Part shown: piece by piece, positions 58,468-64,000 of the stretch
Layout: each line of letters starts with the position of its first letter
How positions within the stretch are numbered: position 1 is the first letter of the stretch
Assembly: GCA_018669475.1 (NCBI GenBank)
Contig: JABHCC010000100.1
Location: forward strand, 1 to 64,000
DNA: 64,000 nt
Direction: 5' to 3'
Source: Bacteroidota bacterium
GTDB taxonomy: Bacteria > Bacteroidota > Bacteroidia > Bacteroidales > UBA12481
Notes under the pieces: generated by a model
What the model was told of the DNA's origin: nothing
Seen by the model: only the letters and a program-made list of their open reading frames with translations
Databases searched by the model: none
Program-made: the position numbers and the translations under genes

Positions 58468-59355
58468 GTGGACTCAAAAGAATTATTATCGAAAATACGC
58501 CGGATTGAGATCAAGACCCGGAGAATGACCAGCCAGGTATTCGCAGGTGAATACCATAGTGCTTTCAAAGGTCAGGGTATGGCATTTAGCGAAGTCAGGG
58601 AGTATCAATATGGAGATCCTATACGGAATATTGACTGGAATGTTACTGCCCGCTTCAATCGCCCTTTCATTAAAGTTTTTGAAGAAGAGAGGGAACTAAC
58701 TGTAATGCTCCTGGTTGATGTGAGTGGATCAAATGAATTTGGTACAGCAGAGAATCTGAAGCGTGAATACATGACTGAGGTTGCGGCAGTAATTGCCTTT
58801 TCAGCAATACAGAATAATGATAAAATCGGAGTAATCTTCTTTACCGACCAGATTGAGAAATTCATTCCACCAAAGAAAGGTAAGAAGCATATAATGCGCA
58901 TAATCCTGGAACTGTTGAATTTCCAACCTGAGCGTAAAACTACAGATGTATCAAATGCTCTGAAATACCTGACAAACGCTATTAAAAAAAGATCAACGGC
59001 ATTTTTATTGTCTGATTTTATAGAAACCGGAGTTTCTAATGAGGAATTACAAAACAGCTTAACCCTTGCTAATAAGAAGCATGATCTGGTTGGACTACTC
59101 ATTCAGGACAAAGGTGAATTCAGTCTTCCCAATATTGGATTATCTCAGTTTCGTGATCCGGAGACAGGAGAAATAAGATGGATTGATACTTCAGATAAAA
59201 AACTGAAACAAAAGCTTTCTAATTGGTGGAATCAACGAAATATTGATCTTGATGAAAGTTTCAGGAGAAGTGGAGTTGATTATGCAACTATCCAAACTGA
59301 TCAGGACTATGTTCAACCTCTAATGAAATTATTTAAAAGGAGGGGCCAGCGATGA
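58468..59355 (+). CDS. DUF58 (VWA-like) protein
   Basis: The 295-residue protein starts at GTG and has the DUF58 core GMAFSEVREYQYGDPIRNID, then a von Willebrand A-like domain with LLVDVSGSNEFG as a DxSxS metal site. No signal peptide or membrane segment. It is the usual partner of MoxR ATPase. It overlaps the next gene by 4 bases. Confidence 0.93.
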   Translation: MDSKELLSKIRRIEIKTRRMTSQVFAGEYHSAFKGQGMAFSEVREYQYGDPIRNIDWNVTARFNRPFIKVFEEERELTVMLLVDVSGSNEFGTAENLKREYMTEVAAVIAFSAIQNNDKIGVIFFTDQIEKFIPPKKGKKHIMRIILELLNFQPERKTTDVSNALKYLTNAIKKRSTAFLLSDFIETGVSNEELQNSLTLANKKHDLVGLLIQDKGEFSLPNIGLSQFRDPETGEIRWIDTSDKKLKQKLSNWWNQRNIDLDESFRRSGVDYATIQTDQDYVQPLMKLFKRRGQR

Positions 59356-60356
59356 GAATAATAAAGCTATTCAGCTTGTTGTCAGTGTCCATGTTTTTTT
59401 CCGCAATTGTAAGCATTGGTCAGGAAGTCACGGTAAAATCATCAATTGATACAACTCAGATACTTATTGGTGACCAGGTCAATATTCTTCTTGAAATTGA
59501 TCAGCCAAAAGAAAAGAATCTTGCTTTCCCTGTTTTCAAAGACACTCTTGTTAAGATGCTTGAGGTACTGAATGTTTCGGGTATAGATACAGTTCAAGCA
59601 AATGACGGACGAATTCAATTACGCCAAAGGCTTCTGGTCACCTCTTTTGATACCGGATTTTACATTATACCTTCATTCTATTTCGTTGATCAGGAAACCC
59701 GTGATAGTTTCAGAACTGAAGCTTTACCCCTTGAGGTTTTCACTCTTGAGATTGATACTACAAAAGGGATAACAGATATTAAGCTTCCTTATGATGTTCC
59801 ATTGACCTTTTTAGATATTTTGCCTTATATTATTGTTGGCCTCTTATTAATAGGTCTGATAATATTGATCCTTTATATAAGACATAAACGTAAACAGAAG
59901 CCAGAGCCCGTAGCTGTCAGAGTCAAGCCTGCGGAACCAGCTCATTTATGGGCACTAAGAAGTCTTGACGCTCTTGTAAATGAGAAACTTTGGCAAAAAG
60001 GAAAAATCAAACTTTACCATAGCAGAATATCTGAAATTATCCGCTTTTATATTGAATACAGATTTAATACTCCTGCAATGGAACAGATCACATCTGAAAT
60101 ACTTATTGCATGTGAAAAAAATGATTCAATTTCGGATGAATTGACTCATAAGCTTGGTGAACTGCTTGAATTATCAGACTTAGTCAAATTTGCTAAATGG
60201 GCTCCTGTTCCGGATGAAAATGAACGTTCACTTGAAATTGCCTATGATTTTGTTCTGAAAACGAAACAAATTATAAACTTAAGAAGTTCAGAATCTACCG
60301 AGACTAATAATACTCAGTCAGAAATGGACAATAAAAAGGAGGGCAAAAATGGCTAA
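59352..60356 (+). CDS. BatD-like membrane protein of the Bat operon
   Basis: The 334-residue protein has a signal peptide (1-23), a beta-rich periplasmic domain (25-150, VKSSIDTTQILIGDQVNILL), one strong membrane helix near 160-178 (ILPYIIVGLLLIGLIILILY) and a basic, then helical cytoplasmic tail. This resembles a short BatD or DUF4381-like module and is regularly found between DUF58 and batA in Bacteroidota. A clear AAGGAGG site precedes the ATG. It overlaps batA by 8 bases. Function unknown beyond association with the VWA proteins. Confidence 0.75.
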   Translation: MRIIKLFSLLSVSMFFSAIVSIGQEVTVKSSIDTTQILIGDQVNILLEIDQPKEKNLAFPVFKDTLVKMLEVLNVSGIDTVQANDGRIQLRQRLLVTSFDTGFYIIPSFYFVDQETRDSFRTEALPLEVFTLEIDTTKGITDIKLPYDVPLTFLDILPYIIVGLLLIGLIILILYIRHKRKQKPEPVAVRVKPAEPAHLWALRSLDALVNEKLWQKGKIKLYHSRISEIIRFYIEYRFNTPAMEQITSEILIACEKNDSISDELTHKLGELLELSDLVKFAKWAPVPDENERSLEIAYDFVLKTKQIINLRSSESTETNNTQSEMDNKKEGKNG

Positions 60357-61341
60357 CATTCAATTTGCCAATGAGTCTTTACTTTGGTTCTTGCTGCTTA
60401 TTCCCTGCATTATTGCATGGTACATATTTAAAAGTAAGCATTCTCAGGCGAATCTTCAGGTTTCTACTTTGGCAGGAATGATAGGCCATAGTAAAACATG
60501 GCGGGTATACTTACGACATTTCCCTTTTGCATTCAGAATTGCAGCGCTTAGCTTGCTAATCCTGGTATTAGCGCGACCACAATCTACAAGCTCATGGGAA
60601 AATGTTTCCACAGAAGGTATTGATATAATTCTTGCTCTTGATATATCTGGCAGTATGTTGGCTGAGGATTTCAAACCCAACAGGCTTGAAGCTTCTATTG
60701 ATGTTGCGATGGAATTCATTGCAGGTCGTCCTGATGATCGTATGGGTCTGGTTGTTTTCAGCGGTGAATCTTTCACTCAATGTCCATTAACAACAGATCA
60801 TGCGGTTCTTATGAATCTGTTTCAGGATATTAAAAGTGGAATGATTGAAGATGGTACTGCCATTGGACTTGGTTTGGCGAATGCCGTTAGCAGGCTTGAA
60901 GAGTCCAGCGCCGAGAGTAAAGTAGTAATTCTTTTAACTGATGGTGTTAATAATCAAGGTGAAATTGCTCCTCTGACTGCTGCTGAAATTGCTAAAACCT
61001 TTGGTGTTAGGGTATATACTGTTGGAGTTGGCACATTAGGTACAGCACCATACCCTGTCAGAACAGCATTTGGGGTACAATATCAGAATGTGCCCGTTCA
61101 AATTGATGAAGATGTTCTGCGCGAAATAGCCCGGATGACTGATGGGCAATATTTCAGGGCAACCAATAATGCCAAATTAAAAGATATTTATAATGAGATT
61201 GACCAATTGGAAAAATCCAAAATTGAGGTAAGAGAAATTTCACGAAAAACAGAAGAGTTTTTTTGGTGGGCTTTACTGGCAGGACTATTTCTGATTGCTG
61301 AATTACTTCTACGTTTAACTATTTTCAGAAGCAATCCATAG
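60349..61341 (+). CDS. batA: BatA, membrane VWA-domain protein
   Basis: The 330-residue protein has two N-terminal membrane segments, a VWA domain (from about 85) with the metal-ion site LALDISGSMLAEDF and later ILLTDGVNNQG, and a C-terminal helix (FFWWALLAGLFLIAELLL). The domain probably binds a ligand in the periplasm. In Bacteroides the bat genes are needed for oxygen tolerance; that role is carried over here by homology. An AGGAGGG site lies before the ATG. Confidence 0.92.
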   Translation: MANIQFANESLLWFLLLIPCIIAWYIFKSKHSQANLQVSTLAGMIGHSKTWRVYLRHFPFAFRIAALSLLILVLARPQSTSSWENVSTEGIDIILALDISGSMLAEDFKPNRLEASIDVAMEFIAGRPDDRMGLVVFSGESFTQCPLTTDHAVLMNLFQDIKSGMIEDGTAIGLGLANAVSRLEESSAESKVVILLTDGVNNQGEIAPLTAAEIAKTFGVRVYTVGVGTLGTAPYPVRTAFGVQYQNVPVQIDEDVLREIARMTDGQYFRATNNAKLKDIYNEIDQLEKSKIEVREISRKTEEFFWWALLAGLFLIAELLLRLTIFRSNP

Positions 61342-61344
61342 ATA

Positions 61345-62415
61345 ATGAACAGTTTTAGATTTGAACATACTGAATTTTTATATTTGCTTTTGCTGATACC
61401 AGTATTCCTGGTTCTTTTCTGGCTTGTAAATATTAAAACTAAAAAGGCACTGTCAAAGTGGATGAATCCCGTTCACAGCTCGACTCTCATGCCTTTAGCA
61501 TCCGGAGGAAAAAAATTATTGAAGCTAATTATCTTTCTAGTGGCTTATTCCCTGGTAATATTCTCTATTGCCCGTCCCCAATTCGGATCAAAACTTACTG
61601 ATGTAAAAAGGAAAGGTGTTGAGATTATTATTGCTATTGACGTTTCTAACTCAATGCTCGCAGAAGATATTCAGCCCAATCGTCTGGCCAATGCAAAAAG
61701 AGCCATCAGCAGACTTATTGATGAATTGGCAAACGATAAAATCGGATTGATTGTTTTTGCCGGAGATGCCTATATTCAGCTTCCGATAACAACTGACTTC
61801 GGGGCTGCAAAACTTTTTCTCAGCTCTGTAAATACTGAAATAGTGCCACGTCAGGGAACATCTATTGGAGCAGCAATTAAGCTTGCCGCCAGATCATTTT
61901 CACCTGAAGTGGAAAAAAGCAAGGCCATTATAATTATTACTGACGGGGAAAATCATGAAGAAGGGGCATCAGAAGCAGCAGTAGCAGCTGCAGAAAAAGG
62001 AATATTTGTTCATACTATTGGTATGGGATTACCACAAGGTGCACCCATTCCAATACTAAATCAGTTCGGGCAAAAAGATTTTCGTACTGATCACGAAGGA
62101 AATATTATTGTTTCAAAGTTAGATGAAAGTATGCTTCAGGAAATTGCTCTTGCTGGTGAGGGAATTTATATCAGAGCATCTAATTCCAAAACAGGTTTGA
62201 GTACTTTATTCAAAGAAATTAACCAAATGGAGAAACAAGATATTGAAGCACGCGTTTATTCTGAGTATGAAGAACAGTTTCAATATCCAATTGCATTGGC
62301 AATTGTATTATTAATTATCGAATTCCTACTTTTGAACCGAAAGAATCGCTGGTTAAGCAGGTTCAAATTAGTGGGTCAGACTGAGGACAAAATTGACAAA
62401 AATATCATAGGATGA
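61345..62415 (+). CDS. batB: BatB, membrane VWA-domain protein
   Basis: The 356-residue paralogue of BatA has the same plan: two N-terminal helices, VWA domain with IAIDVSNSMLAEDIQPNRLA (DxSxS) and IIITDGENHEEG, and a C-terminal helix near 318-333. Starts 3 bases after batA and overlaps batC by 4 bases. Confidence 0.92.
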   Translation: MNSFRFEHTEFLYLLLLIPVFLVLFWLVNIKTKKALSKWMNPVHSSTLMPLASGGKKLLKLIIFLVAYSLVIFSIARPQFGSKLTDVKRKGVEIIIAIDVSNSMLAEDIQPNRLANAKRAISRLIDELANDKIGLIVFAGDAYIQLPITTDFGAAKLFLSSVNTEIVPRQGTSIGAAIKLAARSFSPEVEKSKAIIIITDGENHEEGASEAAVAAAEKGIFVHTIGMGLPQGAPIPILNQFGQKDFRTDHEGNIIVSKLDESMLQEIALAGEGIYIRASNSKTGLSTLFKEINQMEKQDIEARVYSEYEEQFQYPIALAIVLLIIEFLLLNRKNRWLSRFKLVGQTEDKIDKNIIG

Positions 62416-63161
62416 AGGAACTGATTTTAATAATTGTGCTATCAGGCTTGTGGCTAAGCAATGTATCGGCTCAGCAGTATAAGGGTGATATCAGAGAGGG
62501 AAACCGACAGTTCAAATCTGAAAAATTTGAAGATTCTGAGATATCTTACAGAAAAGCTCTGGATGTGCAAGATGGTTCAATCCCGGCCACTTTTAATCTT
62601 GGTGACGCATTATATCGTCAGGAGAAATTTGAAGAGGCTGGTCGTCAATTTGCTGCTGTTGGAACAAAAAATACCAGTAAAGAAGTTCAGTCTCAAGCAT
62701 ATCATAATCTTGGGAACAGCCTTCTGCAGGCAAGCAAATTAGATGAAAGTATTGAAGCCTTTAAACAAGCATTACGGCTGAATCCAGATGATATGGAAAC
62801 AAAGTATAATCTGGCATACGCACAAAATCTAAAAAAACAGCAGGAGCAGGAGAAACAAGAAAACCAGGATCAGGATCAGGACCAGAATCAGGATCAGGAA
62901 AAAAACGAGGATCAGAAACAGAATCAGGATCAAGAAGGAGATCAGAAAGAAGACCAACAGCAACAACAGCAGCAGCAAGAACAGAACGACCAACAACAAA
63001 AAGAACAGCAAAAACAGCAACAGGAGCAGGAGGGTAAAATTTCAAAAGAGGATGCAAAAAGAATGATTGCAGCTTTGGCGAATGATGAGAAAGAAACGAT
63101 GGAAAAGGTCAAAAAGGCAAAAGCAAAAGCAAAAAGGGTCAGAACACTTAAAGATTGGTAA
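62412..63161 (+). CDS. batC: BatC, TPR protein with Q/D/E-rich tail
   Basis: The 249-residue protein has a signal peptide (ending VSAQQ), three or four TPR units (NRQFKSEKFEDSEISYRKAL, PATFNLGDALYRQEKFEEAG, ESIEAFKQALRLNPDDMETK) and then a low-complexity Q/D/E region at about residues 143-206 followed by a basic C-terminus. It presumably scaffolds BatA and BatB in the periplasm. Normal member of the Bat operon, though the repetitive tail is long. Confidence 0.9.
   Translation: MKELILIIVLSGLWLSNVSAQQYKGDIREGNRQFKSEKFEDSEISYRKALDVQDGSIPATFNLGDALYRQEKFEEAGRQFAAVGTKNTSKEVQSQAYHNLGNSLLQASKLDESIEAFKQALRLNPDDMETKYNLAYAQNLKKQQEQEKQENQDQDQDQNQDQEKNEDQKQNQDQEGDQKEDQQQQQQQQEQNDQQQKEQQKQQQEQEGKISKEDAKRMIAALANDEKETMEKVKKAKAKAKRVRTLKDW
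62838..63033 (+). repeat. CAG/GAT-rich tandem low-complexity DNA within batC
   Basis: Imperfect repetition of CAGGATCAG and CAACAG units encodes the Q/D/E-rich tract. Such sequence can vary in length by slippage. Long open frames on the opposite strand here are artefacts of it. Confidence 0.8.
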
Positions 63162-63183
63162 TCCAGGATAAGTCAAAATAGCT

Positions 63184-64000
63184 ATGCGATTGATTATCTC
63201 AATAATACTCTTACTAGTCAACCTTGCCACACAGGCACAGAGCAATATAAGCCTTATTGCAACTGCACCTGCTGTTGTGGAGAAAGGTGAGTATTTCAGG
63301 TTATCTTATACAGTTAATGCGAAAGCTGAAAACTTCAAGGGACCGCGGCTTAACGATTTTGTTTTTAATGGTCCTATGCTGTCAACAAACATGAGCACTC
63401 AGATCATTGGAGGCAAGGTAAACCGAACATCATCATACATATACAATTATACAGTTCAGGCTCAAAAAGAAGGCAAATTCAGAATTCCGAAAGCAACAGT
63501 TACCGTTGATGGCAAAACATATACTTCGAATCAACTCAATATTGAGGTAGTAAAAGAAAATCCGGCAGGAAATCCGGTGGGAAATCAAAATAGAAATCAA
63601 AGTCAGAGGCAAGGACAATCTCAAACAATAGCAGAAGATGATCTGTTCGTAAGAGTAAATCTGGATCGAAAAAATGTTTATAAAGGAGAACAGATCTTTG
63701 CCACTATTAAAGTTTACACTAGGGTGAATCTTGCTAGATTTGGAGAGATTAAACTTCCATCATTTCAAGGTTTCTGGTCGCAGCAAATAAAAACTACTGA
63801 TCAGGTAACGCTAGCCAGGGAAAACCTGGATGGCAGCATCTATAATGTTGGAACTATAAAAAAATCTATTCTTGTCCCACAACAAACGGGAGATATTATT
63901 ATCGAACCTTTTGAACTGGAATGTTTCATTAATCAACAGGCTCGTTCACAATCAATATTTGATGATTTCTTTGGCTCACAAAGAACTATAACAAAGAAGG
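63184..64000 (+). CDS. batD: BatD, N-terminal part (runs off the window)
   Basis: The visible 272 residues start MRLIISIILLLVNLATQAQ, a signal peptide, then the BatD beta-sandwich domains: ISLIATAPAVVEKGEYFRLS, RLNDFVFNGPMLSTNMS, and a second unit with LFVRVNLDRKNVYKGEQIFA. An asparagine- and glutamine-rich linker (GNQNRNQSQRQGQSQ) separates them. It begins 22 bases after batC. The frame is open to the edge, so the rest, including the expected membrane helix, is outside. Confidence 0.9.
   Translation, partial: MRLIISIILLLVNLATQAQSNISLIATAPAVVEKGEYFRLSYTVNAKAENFKGPRLNDFVFNGPMLSTNMSTQIIGGKVNRTSSYIYNYTVQAQKEGKFRIPKATVTVDGKTYTSNQLNIEVVKENPAGNPVGNQNRNQSQRQGQSQTIAEDDLFVRVNLDRKNVYKGEQIFATIKVYTRVNLARFGEIKLPSFQGFWSQQIKTTDQVTLARENLDGSIYNVGTIKKSILVPQQTGDIIIEPFELECFINQQARSQSIFDDFFGSQRTITKK

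Noticed and set aside
58605-59102. Minus-strand frame of 165 residues
   Set aside because: Fully inside the DUF58 gene, antisense, with Ser/Phe-rich shadow composition.
62829-63057. Long minus-strand open frames, Leu/Phe-rich and Asp/Pro-rich
   Set aside because: They are the complements of the batC low-complexity repeats, with no start signals and no family resemblance.

Overview
The window is AT-rich chromosomal DNA of a free-living member of the Bacteroidota. The evidence is the gene content (Bat aerotolerance operon, type IX secretion C-terminal domain, DUF5916 outer-membrane protein, LptD-AmiC-MlaD block, LigA-DUF6913-DapA block, DUF4301) and the promoters, which repeatedly show the Bacteroidota -7 box TAnnTTTG rather than a sigma-70 -10/-35. 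No rRNA, tRNA, IS element, prophage or CRISPR array was recognised, coding density is high, and no gap between genes exceeds 300 bases. Order-level placement cannot be made safely from this window.

Layout. 1-9406, minus strand: glycosyltransferase, argS, ffh, folD, a TonB-dependent receptor, ggt and a truncated FucI/AraA-like protein, closely packed. 9453-13436: a thioredoxin-fold lipid- or periplasm-directed protein converging on a secreted trypsin-like protease with a type IX sorting tail. 13520-17033, plus: ligA, DUF6913, dapA. 17050-22264, minus: secA and dnaX. 22468-23689: a textbook ribosomal operon rpsF-rpsR-rplI with promoter and terminator. 23688-29380: ridA, lptD, and divergently amiC and an MCE/MlaD protein (envelope biogenesis). 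29631-33342: dnaA and a DUF5916 barrel protein. 33345-35656, minus: SdiA-regulated-like lipoprotein, small HTH regulator, an unlisted 46-residue membrane protein, and a glycerophosphodiesterase, each set closed by strong terminators. 35725-41827, plus: M28 peptidase, DUF4301, TPR protein, DUF368, aroE.

The accessory part is 41849-56491, nine minus-strand genes, mostly overlapping by 4-8 bases: Na+/solute symporter, six-hairpin glycosidase-like protein, unclassified glycosidase-like protein, TIM-barrel sugar isomerase/epimerase, old-yellow-enzyme reductase with an Fe-S cysteine set, FAD-dependent fumarate-reductase-like protein, SDR, Gfo/Idh/MocA oxidoreductase and a secreted heparinase II/III-type lyase. 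It has no SusC/SusD pair and no regulator. The mix reads as uptake of a small glycoside or uronate-containing oligomer and its cytoplasmic redox conversion, with two flavoenzymes that normally act on activated C=C bonds. I know of no described pathway with exactly this set, so it is the best candidate for an undescribed system.

56561-64000: truA (minus), then the Bat operon moxR, DUF58, a BatD-like protein, batA, batB, batC and the start of batD, running off the window end.

Sequence-level signals beyond genes: two REP-like palindromes before rpsF; a pair of about 100-base related leaders in front of ridA and the sugar isomerase gene; several -7 boxes so close to start codons that leaderless transcripts are predicted; a candidate operator in front of the symporter; and a long hairpin inside the six-hairpin glycosidase gene.
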